From contig JBCDFV010000003.1 in the NCBI GenBank assembly GCA_039177555.1, forward strand, positions 62,001 through 126,000: a stretch of 64,000 bases of DNA. The letters run 5' to 3'. A model generated the notes under the pieces. It did no database searches and was not told the DNA's origin. It saw only the letters and a program-made list of their open reading frames with translations. The position numbers were made by a program, and so were the translations under genes. Below are positions 1-9,368 of the stretch, piece by piece. The first letter of the stretch is position 1; each line of letters starts with the position of its first letter. The DNA is from JANQGH01 sp039177555. GTDB lineage: Bacteria; Pseudomonadota; Alphaproteobacteria; DSM-16000; Inquilinaceae.

Positions 1-2873
1 GTTCCCTTCAGCGCCTGGCCGTACTTCAAGACCGCCGGGGTATCACCCGCGAGCGGGCCCCGCCTCTGGCCGTCGACGACGGGCGCCGTCTCGCCGGCTT
101 CATCCGGCAAGCACTTCTCGACACGGACGCGCAGATCGTACCAGGCCGCCTGTCCCGTCACCGGGTCGGAGTTGGAATAGCGATAGCCGCCTTCCTTGGC
201 CGGCAGCAGTTCTGAGATCAGATGGTTCAAGAGAAAGCCCTTGGTCGCCTCCGGTGCATTCTTGTCCAGGCCCCAGGCGCCCTTTCGCTTGCCGATGGCA
301 TTCCAGGTCCAGACCGTCGCTTTGTTCGTGCCGGCCATCAGCCGAACCTGGCCCTTGACCCGCCCGTGCGGGCTGGCGACCCAGACCCAATCATCGTCTT
401 CGACGCCGAGATCGGCCGCCGTTTCCGGATGGATGTAAAGGCGGTTCGCCGCCGTAATCTGCCGCAGCCAGGCATTTTGCGAACCCCAGGAGTGGTACAT
501 GTGCATCGGCCGCTGGGTGATCGCGTGCAGCGGATAGTCGCGATCCGATACCGCCTCCTCCTCAAACGGCATGTACCAGATCGGCAACGGGTCGAAGTAA
601 GTCTCGATCCGCGCGCGATGCTCTGCCGGGGGCTGGTTCGCACCGTGACCGCGCGCCGCCAACCGGAACTTCTGCAAGGTTTCGGAATAGAGCTGCAGCA
701 CGATCTGATCGGCGTTCGGGATGAAGCCCATCGATTGCGCCCATGCCAGATAGGGGCCGTTGGCGTAGCGCAGATAGCGCTGATCGGCCGGCAGGTCGTA
801 GTTCCAAAAGGCGCCGTTTGCGATGTACGTGTCGAGCTGGCCCGGATTTGCCGGCCCCTTGCCGTACGTGTCCCCATCGCCGCGCCAGCCGGCCAGCGGG
901 CCGACGCCGGGCGTGCGTTCGTGGTTGACGATGTAGTCCGCGTAGCCGCCTGGATAGGTCGGTCGCCCTTCCTCCTGGCTCCACATGCCCGGCAGGCCAA
1001 GGCGCGCGCCAAGATCCAACAGCACGGTTTGAAACGGGCGCACATCGCGGTCCGGCTCGACCACCGGCTGGCGAATGGCATCGCCCGGCCCGTGGGCGGA
1101 GGAAATCGGCCGATCCAGCAACGAGATGCAGTCCCACCGCTCCAGATACGTGGTGTCTGGCAGGACCAGATCGGCGTACGCCACCGTTTCCGACCAATAG
1201 GCGTCGGAATAGATGAAACGCGGGATCTTGTAGGCGCCGTCCGGGTTTCGATCGGTCAGGTAACGCGCCGCATCGCGCACGTTCATGGCCGAGTTCCAGC
1301 CCATATTGGCCATGTACATGAACAGGACATCGACCGGGTACGGGTCGCCGGCCCAGGCGTTGTGCATGACCATATGCATCAGGCCGTGGGCGGACAGCGG
1401 GTGTTCCCAGCTATAGGCCTTGTCGATGCGCAGGGGCCGGCCATCGTCGTCGACGATCAGATCGTCGGGCCCCGTCGGGTTGCCGATCGGCGGACCATCG
1501 AGCTTGGTGTTCGGCGCCGTGGCCCTGCCGTGAGGCTTCGGCCCAGGCGGGATCGGCTTCGGAAAAGGCGCTTTATAGAGCCAGCCGCCCGGCACATCGA
1601 TGGAGCCGAGAAGCATCTGAAGAAGGTGGATGGCCCGGCAGGTATGAAAGCCGTTTGAGTGGGCGGAGATGCCGCGCATCGCGTGCATCGAGATCGGCCG
1701 CCCCCGCATCGTATCATGCCGCCGGCCGGCCCAATCGGTCCAAGGCTGGTCCAGCACGATCTCTTGCTCGAACGCGACGCCTGCCAGTTCCGCCGCGATA
1801 CGCCGGATTGTCTCAGCCGAAATGCCGCAGCGTTCAGCGACGGCGGCAGGCTCGAACTCCGCCAAGAGGTAGCGCCGGGCCATCAGCTCAAAGGCTGGTA
1901 CGGCCCGCCGGCCATCCTCCAGGTGTCGGGCGCCGGCGATGGCCGGCTTGATGTCGGTGTCCCGCGCGTCCGCCAGCCGGCCACCCGCCAAGTCGAAGGC
2001 GAGCGGGTTGCCGTCGCCGTCGCGCGCGAACAGGCCGTCATCGGCCGCGCCCGGATCGTCGATCACCAGCCAGGTCGCGTTGGTGTAGCGGGCGAGAAAC
2101 TCAAAATCGACCTTCTCGCTGCGCAATAGCTCATGGATCAGGGCGAACACGAACAGACCGTCCGTGCCCGGCCGGATGCCGATCCATTCATCGGCGATGG
2201 CCGAATAGCCGGTGCGCGCCGGGTTGATCGACACGAACTTGGCGTCGCCCCGCGTCTTCAGCCGGCCCAGCCCCATCTTGATCGGATTGCTGTCATGGTC
2301 CTCGGCGACGCCGAACAGCATGAAGTACTTGGTTCGGTCCCAGTCAGGCTCGCCAAACTCCCAAAACGCGCCACCGACCGAATAAAGGCCGCCCGCCGCC
2401 ATGTTGACGGAACAGAAGCCGCCATGGGCGGCAAAGTTGGGGGTGCCGAACTGGGTGGCCCACCAGCCGGTCAGGCTCTGGCTCTGGTCGCGGCCGGTGA
2501 AGAAGGCCAGTTTGCGCGGATCGTCGGAACGCACCGCGCTCAACCATTGGGTGGCGAGCGACAGCGCCTCGTCCCACTCGATCTCCTTGAAATCGCCGGC
2601 GCCACGCTCGCCGATCCGCAACAGGGGCTTCGTCAGCCGCGCGGGCGAGACATGGTTCATGATCCCCGCCGACCCCTTGGCGCACAGAACGCCCTTGTTC
2701 ACCGGATGGTCGGGATTGCCGTCGATGTAGCGGACCTTGCCGTCTTTCAGGTGAACGCGGATGCCGCAGCGGCAGGCGCACATGTAACAGGTCGTGTACT
2801 TCACCGCGTCGGAGGTTACCGGCGTCAGGTCGACGTCTTCTCGCACCCATTCAAACGGGTTGCCGATGCTCAT
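1..2873 (-). CDS. Molybdopterin oxidoreductase, large catalytic subunit (SoeA-like), 3' end outside window
   Basis: The first 957 codons of a DMSO-reductase-family molybdoenzyme are present; the gene runs off the left edge without a stop. The N-terminus carries a [4Fe-4S] motif, C29-x2-C32-x3-C36-x27-C64, followed by the family's VLCAKGSAG stretch. Cys154 in a GGFCSVN context sits where the molybdenum ligand is expected. Further on are bis-MGD-binding and C-terminal beta-barrel type sequences such as MHMYHSWGSQNAW. There is no Tat signal, so the enzyme is probably cytoplasmic-facing. From memory the overall sequence resembles alphaproteobacterial SoeA (sulfite-oxidising SoeABC); the FeS subunit and membrane anchor would lie to the left. 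A formate dehydrogenase-like or other substrate cannot be excluded. The start is the ATG at 2873. Confidence 0.85.
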   Translation of the reverse strand, partial: MSIGNPFEWVREDVDLTPVTSDAVKYTTCYMCACRCGIRVHLKDGKVRYIDGNPDHPVNKGVLCAKGSAGIMNHVSPARLTKPLLRIGERGAGDFKEIEWDEALSLATQWLSAVRSDDPRKLAFFTGRDQSQSLTGWWATQFGTPNFAAHGGFCSVNMAAGGLYSVGGAFWEFGEPDWDRTKYFMLFGVAEDHDSNPIKMGLGRLKTRGDAKFVSINPARTGYSAIADEWIGIRPGTDGLFVFALIHELLRSEKVDFEFLARYTNATWLVIDDPGAADDGLFARDGDGNPLAFDLAGGRLADARDTDIKPAIAGARHLEDGRRAVPAFELMARRYLLAEFEPAAVAERCGISAETIRRIAAELAGVAFEQEIVLDQPWTDWAGRRHDTMRGRPISMHAMRGISAHSNGFHTCRAIHLLQMLLGSIDVPGGWLYKAPFPKPIPPGPKPHGRATAPNTKLDGPPIGNPTGPDDLIVDDDGRPLRIDKAYSWEHPLSAHGLMHMVMHNAWAGDPYPVDVLFMYMANMGWNSAMNVRDAARYLTDRNPDGAYKIPRFIYSDAYWSETVAYADLVLPDTTYLERWDCISLLDRPISSAHGPGDAIRQPVVEPDRDVRPFQTVLLDLGARLGLPGMWSQEEGRPTYPGGYADYIVNHERTPGVGPLAGWRGDGDTYGKGPANPGQLDTYIANGAFWNYDLPADQRYLRYANGPYLAWAQSMGFIPNADQIVLQLYSETLQKFRLAARGHGANQPPAEHRARIETYFDPLPIWYMPFEEEAVSDRDYPLHAITQRPMHMYHSWGSQNAWLRQITAANRLYIHPETAADLGVEDDDWVWVASPHGRVKGQVRLMAGTNKATVWTWNAIGKRKGAWGLDKNAPEATKGFLLNHLISELLPAKEGGYRYSNSDPVTGQAAWYDLRVRVEKCLPDEAGETAPVVDGQRRGPLAGDTPAVLKYGQALKG

Positions 2874-3115
2874 GGTGTTCTCGCCTACCCGACCCGCGAA
2901 ACTGCCTCGTCTCGATCCAAGCGCTAAAGCTTACGAAGCGCGCGGGCCGGCGGGCATTGATCCATAACAGTGCTATGGCAGACGCGGGCACTCTGCGCAA
3001 CGTCTTGAAAGACGCACCCTTATGGCGCACGGTCTTGCCGGGCGCGTCTGCCCGGATGCCAGCGCCGATACCCTTGTCGGCTTCTGCTACGGGTGCAACG
3101 GGGCGGTACATCGAA

Positions 3116-4387
3116 ATGCGCGTGATCCTGGTCGCGGTCGTGCCGTTATTGCTCAGCGCGCTGCTGATGATCGCGGCCAACGGTTTGCTGGGCACGCTGC
3201 TGGCGGTGCGAATGAACCTGCAAGGGTTCGACGTCGGCAATATCGGCATCATCTTGGCCGGCTATGCCGTCGGCTTCGTCCTCGGCGCCCGGTTTGGCCC
3301 GACCTGGGTGGCGCGGGTGGGCCATATCAGGGCGTTTGCGGCCTTTGCAGCGACGGCGTCCGCCACGGCGTTGGTTCACCCGATCTTCGTCAGCGAAATC
3401 CTTTGGGGGCTGCTGCGCATCTCCACCGGCTTTTCCATGGCCTGCCTGTTTTCGATCATCGAAAGCTGGTTGAACGCCAAGGCACCCAACGCGCTGCGCG
3501 GTCGTGTCTTGTCGATCTACATGGTCATCAACTTCACCGCTTTCGGCGGCTCGCAGATGCTGTTGCTGACCACCAGCCCCGCCGGATACGAGCTATTCTC
3601 ACTAGTCGCCATCCTGTTCGCCCTGTCGCTGGTGCCGCTGGCGATCTCGCGGGTCGAGACACCGCCGCCCCTGGCCAAGAACCGGCTCAAGATCATCGAA
3701 ATCATCAAGATCTCGCCCTTGGGCGTGGCCGGCTGTTTTGCCGCGGGCCTGATCAACAGTGCCTTCAACGCCATGGGGCCGCTTTATGCGCAAGCGATCG
3801 ACCCCAGCACGGCGTGGATCGGCTATTTCATGGTCACCGCCATTGCCGGCGGTCTCGTCCTGCAGGTTCCCATGGGCCGGCTGTCGGACATCTTCGATCG
3901 CCGGCGGGTCATTCTCGGCCTGGGCCTGGCCCAGATTGTGACCGCCTTCTCAATGGCGGTATTCGGCGGATGGGACGAGACGGTTCTGCTTGTCCTGCTG
4001 GCCGTCTTCGGTGGCCTGGCTTATACGCTTTATCCGATCAGCCTCAGCCACGCCAACGACTTCATGGAACCAAGTCAGCTGCTGCCGGCGGCCGCAGCCC
4101 TGCTCTTCTGCTTTGGCATCGGCGCGGCCGTCGGGCCGATTGCCGCCGGCCAGGTGATCGATCTGATCGGCACCTGGGGACTGTTCGCCTATATCGGCAC
4201 CATTTGCGTGCTGTTGGTGCTCTTTACCCTTTGGCGCATGACCAAGCGTGCCTCTCTACCCAACGAGGATCAGGGCGGTTTTGTTGCCATTTTCCAAACC
4301 TCGCCCGTGGCCAACGAACTCGATCCGCGCTATGAACCGGCCGAGCCCGCTGACGATGCGGGCTTGGGCAAGGGGCAGAGCAACTGA
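3116..4387 (+). CDS. MFS transporter (12-TM, efflux-type)
   Basis: About 423 residues with twelve hydrophobic segments, beginning MRVILVAVVPLLLSALLM. It has an MFS motif-A-like loop after TM2 (GARFGPTWVARVGHIR) and a second one at the domain repeat (GRLSDIFDRRRVI). The frame is open further upstream to an ATG at 2957, but those extra 53 residues are low in hydrophobicity and unlike MFS N-termini, so I choose the ATG at 3116. The hydrophilic C-terminal tail of about 55 residues is acidic. The stop overlaps the next gene's ATG by one base, suggesting co-translation with the small membrane protein. Substrate unknown. Confidence 0.85.
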   Translation: MRVILVAVVPLLLSALLMIAANGLLGTLLAVRMNLQGFDVGNIGIILAGYAVGFVLGARFGPTWVARVGHIRAFAAFAATASATALVHPIFVSEILWGLLRISTGFSMACLFSIIESWLNAKAPNALRGRVLSIYMVINFTAFGGSQMLLLTTSPAGYELFSLVAILFALSLVPLAISRVETPPPLAKNRLKIIEIIKISPLGVAGCFAAGLINSAFNAMGPLYAQAIDPSTAWIGYFMVTAIAGGLVLQVPMGRLSDIFDRRRVILGLGLAQIVTAFSMAVFGGWDETVLLVLLAVFGGLAYTLYPISLSHANDFMEPSQLLPAAAALLFCFGIGAAVGPIAAGQVIDLIGTWGLFAYIGTICVLLVLFTLWRMTKRASLPNEDQGGFVAIFQTSPVANELDPRYEPAEPADDAGLGKGQSN

Positions 4388-4887
4388 TGTTGGCTGGCGA
4401 TTTCGGTCAAGGCTTGGCGATGCCGTTCGGCATCCTGCCCTTGCTGGCGACCATGATCGGCTGCGGCATCTGGGCCGAGCAGTTGGGTCGATACCGGGCA
4501 CGGCAACTGCCGCTGGCCTACCTGATCGGCTTGCTTATCGGCGCCATCATCCCGGTAATCCCCTCCTTGCTGCCGATCGCTGACGTGGCCATGCCCGTCG
4601 CGGTGATCATTCTCGGCGCGCTGATTGTCCTGGCGGTTCCGGCACCGCTGGGCCTGTCGATCCCGGTTGTGCTGCTCGTCGGCTTGTTTGTCGGCTACTG
4701 TTTCTTGGGCGGCGCACGTTACGTGCCGCTGAGATGGCTGGGACTGATCTGTGGCACCCTGATCGCCATGGCTTCCGGTATTGGACTGACGGCGATGGCC
4801 GGGTCGGGCTTCGCCGCCGGCGTGCCCCGTTTGCTCGGGCTGGGTATCGCCGCGCTTGGCGCTTGGTTACTGTTCGAAGGCATGTAG
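4387..4887 (+). CDS. Small polytopic inner-membrane protein, function unknown
   Basis: 166 residues almost entirely hydrophobic, with about six predicted membrane helices separated by short loops (for example LPLAYLIGLLIGAIIPVIP and AMPVAVIILGALIVLAV). The size and helix count resemble HupE/UreJ-type proteins, but I do not see the His/Asp metal motif of that family, so I do not assign it. It begins inside the stop of the MFS gene (TGATG) and ends 4 bases before the TAXI binding-protein start, so the three genes look like one transcription unit. One possibility is that it partners the neighbouring binding protein or exporter. Confidence 0.65.
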   Translation: MLAGDFGQGLAMPFGILPLLATMIGCGIWAEQLGRYRARQLPLAYLIGLLIGAIIPVIPSLLPIADVAMPVAVIILGALIVLAVPAPLGLSIPVVLLVGLFVGYCFLGGARYVPLRWLGLICGTLIAMASGIGLTAMAGSGFAAGVPRLLGLGIAALGAWLLFEGM

Positions 4888-4891
4888 CACG

Positions 4892-6055
4892 ATGGCCGGC
4901 AACAGATTGAAGCCCGACTACAACCAGCAAGACCCCTACCGGCACGTTGCGGCGGGACGTAAAGCCATCGGCGCCCTGATCCTGGCGGCCCTGGTGGCGC
5001 TGGGGGCTTTCTTGCTTGCCGATCGTTCCGCCGATGGCCAGGAACTGAGGTTTTTCCGCATCGGAACGGGGACGGCGGGCGGCACCTATTTTCCGATTGG
5101 CGGCATGATTGCCTCGGCAATTTCCGGCCCGCCCGGCGCCCCCGATTGTGAACATGGGGGCACCTGCGGGGTGCCTGGCCTGATCGCCGTGGCCCTGACC
5201 ACCGAAGGGTCGGTGGCCAACATCGAGATGCTTCAAAGCGGCACCATCGAGGCCGCCATGGTGCAAGCCGACGTTGCCTTCTGGGCGGTCACCGGCACCG
5301 GCCCGTTCACCGGCCAGCCACCGATGGTCGACGTCGCCGCCATCGGCCGGCTCTATACCGAACAGCTTCACGTCGTTGTCGACGCACAAAGCGAGATCCA
5401 CGAGTTCGCGGATCTGGCCGGCCATCGTGTTTCCCTGGGCCCCATCGGCTCGGGCACCCTGGTTTTGGCGCGTAGTCTGCTGGAGGCATTTGGCCTATCT
5501 GAGGACGACATGGACGCGTCGTACCTGCGACCGGAGGAGTCGGCCGACCTGTTGGCCGACGGCGGCCTGGACGCGTTTCTGATCGTCGGCGGGGCGCCGA
5601 TCCTGGCGGTGGCGGACCTGGCCGAACGGCACGACATCAGACTGGTCCCGGTCGATGGCGCCGAGGTCATACAACTGATTTACCAACAGCCCTTTCTGGT
5701 CAGCACGCGGATCAGCGGGGCGAGCTATGAGGGTGTGGAGGCGCAGCGCACGCTTGGGGTGGGGTCGCTGTTGGTGGTCCGGCGGTCCCTGGACAACGAC
5801 ACCGTCTACCGGCTGACGAGGGCGCTGTGGCACCCCACCACCTCGACGCTGCTGACCAACAGCCACCCGCGCGGGCGGGACATCGTCATGGTCGACGCCA
5901 TGCGCGGCGTGCCGATTCCCATCCACCCCGGGGCCGAGGCCTTTTACCGGCTGGTCGGCCTGGCGCCGCGCAGCACGGATCAGCCCTCCCTGAGGCCTGA
6001 AAACACGCCGGAATCGCTCGCCGAGGCGCAGGCCCTGCTTTCACCACAGGGGTAA
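4892..6055 (+). CDS. TAXI-family TRAP solute-binding protein
   Basis: 387 residues. After a basic N-terminus there is one hydrophobic segment (about residues 25-43), which is a signal anchor or signal peptide. The mature domain then starts with the TAXI signature FFRIGTGTAGGTYFPIGG. Later GSVANIEMLQSGTIEAAMVQADVAFWA and GHRVSLGPIGSGT are also typical of the family. Such proteins bind small organic acids in the periplasm and deliver them to a fused DctQM-type membrane protein, but no TRAP permease is encoded in this window. The start ATG 4892 is 4 bases after the previous stop; an upstream in-frame start at 4856 would overlap that gene and adds no domain. It is an orphan binding protein, possibly serving a distant permease or acting as a sensor. 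Confidence 0.85.
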   Translation: MAGNRLKPDYNQQDPYRHVAAGRKAIGALILAALVALGAFLLADRSADGQELRFFRIGTGTAGGTYFPIGGMIASAISGPPGAPDCEHGGTCGVPGLIAVALTTEGSVANIEMLQSGTIEAAMVQADVAFWAVTGTGPFTGQPPMVDVAAIGRLYTEQLHVVVDAQSEIHEFADLAGHRVSLGPIGSGTLVLARSLLEAFGLSEDDMDASYLRPEESADLLADGGLDAFLIVGGAPILAVADLAERHDIRLVPVDGAEVIQLIYQQPFLVSTRISGASYEGVEAQRTLGVGSLLVVRRSLDNDTVYRLTRALWHPTTSTLLTNSHPRGRDIVMVDAMRGVPIPIHPGAEAFYRLVGLAPRSTDQPSLRPENTPESLAEAQALLSPQG

Positions 6056-6116
6056 AGCGACGGCGGCCGTTCGCCGTTCGAAGCGATTGTGCGCCGCCTT
6101 TGGGGCTCGACCGGCC

Positions 6117-7196
6117 TCAGAAGCGCGCCGGCCGGTAATCGTCGAGCGCAGCCACCACCGTCCGACCCACGATCTCCGTCGCCGCGAACCGGCCAATGGC
6201 GGGCGCGAGCGTTACGCCGGAGTGCATGGCGGCGAGATAGAGGCCATCGACCTTGGCGCTGAACCCCACGATAGGAAACCCGTCTGAGGGCATGGGCCGG
6301 ACGCCGACCTCGACGCTGGTCAGGGTCGCGGTTTCGCCACCGCGCAGACGTGTCCCGAGCTGCCTGGTCACGCGCCGGGCGACGCCATCCACCGTCTCCC
6401 CCGCGGCCTCGTCGGGATAGTCGGCGCCAACGAGCAACTGATCGTCCGAAACCTGGCGCAGCTCCATATCCGACGTGACGACGACATGGTTGAGCAATCG
6501 GCCTGATGTCTCGAACCGAAAGATAAGACCCGGCGAGGGATGGATCGGAACATCGACGCCGAACGGCGCGCAAAGCGCAGGCGCTTCCGTGCCGGCCGCG
6601 ACGACCACGATATCCGCCGGAACCTGTCGGTCGGCCAGTTGGACGCCGCTCACCCTGTTGTCTGTCGCATCGATACGACGGACCTCACCGTCGGGGATGA
6701 CTTGCGCGCCGGCCCGTTGGGCGCGATCAACGAGCGCGACGGTCGCCGCCACGGGATCGACGGCACCTTCCCCGGCGGCGATGGCAGTCACCGACGGCGG
6801 ATTGACGAGTCCGGGCTCCAGCGCCTCGATCTCGCGCCGCTCAAGCTTGCGAATGTCGAAGCCCCATGCGGCATGAATATCCACGCGTTGTTCGGTCTTG
6901 GAAGTGTCGGTCGTCGCGAACAACGTGCCGCACCAATCCAGCCGCAACCCCGGGCCGATCTCGGCCGCCAGCCGATGCCATTCCCCCAGGGCCTGATCGC
7001 GCAGGCGGGCATAGGGGACATCCAGCGCGCTGGACACGTTGATCCAGGCAAAGGATCTGGCGGTCGCGCCCGCAGCCGGCGCACCCTTGTCGATGATCGT
7101 CACCTGCGCACCGCGCCCGGCAAGGTGATAGGCGATGGAGGCGCCGACGATGCCGGCCCCGATAACAACGATCCGCGGGTTCGCTTCAGTCATCAT
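6117..7196 (-). CDS. FAD-dependent oxidoreductase (DAO / D-amino-acid oxidase superfamily)
   Basis: 359 residues. The N-terminal Rossmann motif IVVIGAGIVGASIAYHL is followed by the acidic ADP-ribose-binding end TIIDKG, as in glycine and D-amino acid oxidases. Close to the C-terminus are VGVRPMPSDGFPIVG and AAMHSGVTLAPAIGR, the usual FAD-clamping elements of this superfamily. There is no signal peptide, so it is cytoplasmic. It probably oxidises an amino or imino acid. Start ATG 7196 (or 7193, two adjacent ATGs). It follows the GST gene on the same strand by 28 bases and could be cotranscribed with it. The exact substrate cannot be told from sequence. Confidence 0.85.
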   Translation of the reverse strand: MMTEANPRIVVIGAGIVGASIAYHLAGRGAQVTIIDKGAPAAGATARSFAWINVSSALDVPYARLRDQALGEWHRLAAEIGPGLRLDWCGTLFATTDTSKTEQRVDIHAAWGFDIRKLERREIEALEPGLVNPPSVTAIAAGEGAVDPVAATVALVDRAQRAGAQVIPDGEVRRIDATDNRVSGVQLADRQVPADIVVVAAGTEAPALCAPFGVDVPIHPSPGLIFRFETSGRLLNHVVVTSDMELRQVSDDQLLVGADYPDEAAGETVDGVARRVTRQLGTRLRGGETATLTSVEVGVRPMPSDGFPIVGFSAKVDGLYLAAMHSGVTLAPAIGRFAATEIVGRTVVAALDDYRPARF

Positions 7197-7224
7197 CGAT
7201 GTGGTTCCTTGCAGATGCGCCGCC

Positions 7225-7878
7225 TCAATGGGGTCCCAGGACCCATGGTTCGGCCAACGCGGCCTTGGTCCAGGCAACCATGTCCGGATGGCTGAGAACG
7301 GCGTCGCGATAGGCCGCGCAGGTTGGGTCCAGATCGACCCCATAGGTTTCGAACCGGGTGCAGACCGGGGCGTACATCGCGTCGACGGCGCCGAATCGCC
7401 CGAAGAGAAACGGCCCACCGTCGCCAAACTCCTGGCGACACCGGCGCCAGATTTCGCAAATCCGGGCAATGTCGGCCTCAACGGCCGGCGTGCGGCCTTC
7501 GCCTGGGCGCCTGTGCTTCAAGTCCATCCACATCTCGGTGCGCAAATCGGCAAAGCCGGCATGCATCTCCGCCGCCGCCGTGCGGGCCATCGCGCGGGCC
7601 CAAGGGTCGGCGGGCCACAGCCCCGCCGAGGCATGGTTCTCAGCGAGATATTCGATGATCGACAGGCTGTCCCAGATCGCCCCTTTTGGGGTCAGCAGGC
7701 AGGGCACGCGTCCGCTGGGCGAATGGGCAAGGATGCTGGCGCGCGTGTCGGGCTGATCGAGCGGGATGACGGTTTCGTCGAACGCCACGCCCGTCTGTCG
7801 AAGCGCGAGCCAGCCACGCAACGACCAGGAAGAATAGGCCTTGTTGCCCAGCACGATGGTGTAGTCGGTCATGGCCAA
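7225..7878 (-). CDS. Glutathione S-transferase family protein
   Basis: 217 residues with the two-domain GST layout. The N-terminal thioredoxin-like half begins TDYTIVLGNKAYSSWSLRGW, with a serine-rich catalytic loop, the cis-proline GRVPCL and the glutathione-binding IWDSLSIIEYL. An all-helical C-terminal half follows. The YSSWS pattern is typical of a bacterial subgroup that is often annotated only as GST-like. It probably conjugates or reduces electrophiles with glutathione in the cytoplasm. Start ATG 7878 or 7872. Confidence 0.9.
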   Translation of the reverse strand: MAMTDYTIVLGNKAYSSWSLRGWLALRQTGVAFDETVIPLDQPDTRASILAHSPSGRVPCLLTPKGAIWDSLSIIEYLAENHASAGLWPADPWARAMARTAAAEMHAGFADLRTEMWMDLKHRRPGEGRTPAVEADIARICEIWRRCRQEFGDGGPFLFGRFGAVDAMYAPVCTRFETYGVDLDPTCAAYRDAVLSHPDMVAWTKAALAEPWVLGPH

Positions 7879-7959
7879 TCGTTTCCTTCAAACCGTCCGC
7901 TGCCGGCTTGGCACCGGGCCCAAGGTTGGGCAAGGTGCACGGCCGTTCCGCTTACCGCA

Positions 7960-9339
7960 ATGCTCGAGGCCGCAACCGTGCTATTCTGTTTTGCCGACGC
8001 CACCGACGCCGATACCGCGACGCTGACCCCATTGACCAAGGCCGGGTTCGGCACCTGGCGCGACGCCCAGCCGGCGGATATCGCCAGGCATCTCGCCGGC
8101 ATCGGTTTCGAGGCCAAGGCGGGCCAGATCGCGTGGTTGCCCGGCGGTGCGGAGGTTCTGGTCGGTGCGGGGGACGGCACCGACCCGATGGTGGCTGGCG
8201 ATCTCGCCCACCGACTGCCGGAACGCAGTTTTCGGCTCGGCAACGACGCCGTGGACGCGTCGGACTGGGCCCTGGCGTGGGGTTTGGGCGCCTATCGCTT
8301 TCGACGCTATCGCAAGCCCACACGCGAGCCAGCCAAACTGATCTGGCCGGACGGCATCGACCGATCGACGGTCACGGCCACGTTGGAGGCGACCTATCTC
8401 ACCCGCGATCTGATCAATACCCCGACCAATGATATGGGGCCGGCGGAGCTGGCCGGCGCAGCAGTTGATTTGGCCGATGCGTTTGGAGCGAGTTGCGAGA
8501 TCATCGAAGGCGATGCGCTTCTGGCATCCAACTATCCCCTGATCCATACGGTCGGCAGGGCCTCGGCCAATGCGCCCCGGCTGATCGATCTGCGCTGGGG
8601 GGACCCGTCCGCCCCGAAGGTCACGCTGGTCGGCAAGGGCGTGTGCTTCGACACGGGCGGGCTTGACTTGAAATCGGCCGCCAACATGCTGTTGATGAAA
8701 AAGGACATGGGCGGCAGCGCCCACGTGTTGGGTCTGGCGCGCCTGATCATGGCCACCGGCCTGAAGGTGCGCTTGCGCGTCTTGGTGCCCGCGGTTGAAA
8801 ACGCCGTTTCGGGCAACGCCTTTCGACCGTCCGACATTCTGAACAGCCGCAAGGGCCTGACGGTCGAAATCGGCAACACGGATGCCGAGGGACGCCTGGT
8901 CTTGGCCGACGCCCTGACGGAGGCATCCACGGAACAGCCCGACCTGGTGATCGACTTCGCGACGCTCACCGGGGCGGCCAGGGTGGCGCTGGGCACGGAC
9001 GTGCCGGCGCTATTCGTAAACGATGACGGTTTGGCCGACGCTTTTGCAAAGGCGGCCGAAGCGGCGCGCGATCCGCTTTGGCGCCTGCCCTTGTGGGCGC
9101 CCTATAACGACCTGCTGAAGAGCGATGTTGCCGACATCAACAATACGGGCAGCACGCCGTTCGGCGGCGCGATCACGGCCGCCCTGTTCCTGCAGCGGTT
9201 CGTCGGCGACGGCATCAAATGGGCGCATATCGACCTGATGGCCTGGAACCGGTCCGCCAGACCCGGGCATCCGAAAGGCGGCGAGGCGATGGGTTTGCGC
9301 GCGGCCTATCGATTGATCGCGGACCGTTTCGCCGGCTGA
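7960..9339 (+). CDS. M17 leucyl aminopeptidase family protein
   Basis: 459 residues. The C-terminal catalytic domain has the M17 signatures GKGVCFDTGGLDLKS (metal-binding Lys and Asp near residues 226-231) and NTDAEGRLVLADAL (residues 306-319). The less conserved N-terminal domain is about 150 residues. It is a cytosolic di-metal exopeptidase releasing N-terminal residues from peptides, with a role in protein turnover. The start ATG at 7960 lies 81 bases from the divergent GST gene; a much longer open frame upstream is antisense to GST and is rejected. The next gene, a peptidoglycan-type hydrolase, follows after 29 bases, a pairing common in alphaproteobacteria. Confidence 0.93.
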   Translation: MLEAATVLFCFADATDADTATLTPLTKAGFGTWRDAQPADIARHLAGIGFEAKAGQIAWLPGGAEVLVGAGDGTDPMVAGDLAHRLPERSFRLGNDAVDASDWALAWGLGAYRFRRYRKPTREPAKLIWPDGIDRSTVTATLEATYLTRDLINTPTNDMGPAELAGAAVDLADAFGASCEIIEGDALLASNYPLIHTVGRASANAPRLIDLRWGDPSAPKVTLVGKGVCFDTGGLDLKSAANMLLMKKDMGGSAHVLGLARLIMATGLKVRLRVLVPAVENAVSGNAFRPSDILNSRKGLTVEIGNTDAEGRLVLADALTEASTEQPDLVIDFATLTGAARVALGTDVPALFVNDDGLADAFAKAAEAARDPLWRLPLWAPYNDLLKSDVADINNTGSTPFGGAITAALFLQRFVGDGIKWAHIDLMAWNRSARPGHPKGGEAMGLRAAYRLIADRFAG

Positions 9340-9368
9340 CCGCGCCCAGGCATCGAATAGGCACGTCA

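Noticed and set aside
222..1658. A 478-codon plus-strand frame
   Set aside because: Antisense to the molybdopterin oxidoreductase, whose Fe-S motif and conserved segments lie on the minus strand.
2962..2978. CCATA-n7-TATGG inverted repeat between the molybdoenzyme and MFS genes
   Set aside because: Only 5-bp arms, which is expected by chance in a 240-base gap; no regulator adjacent.
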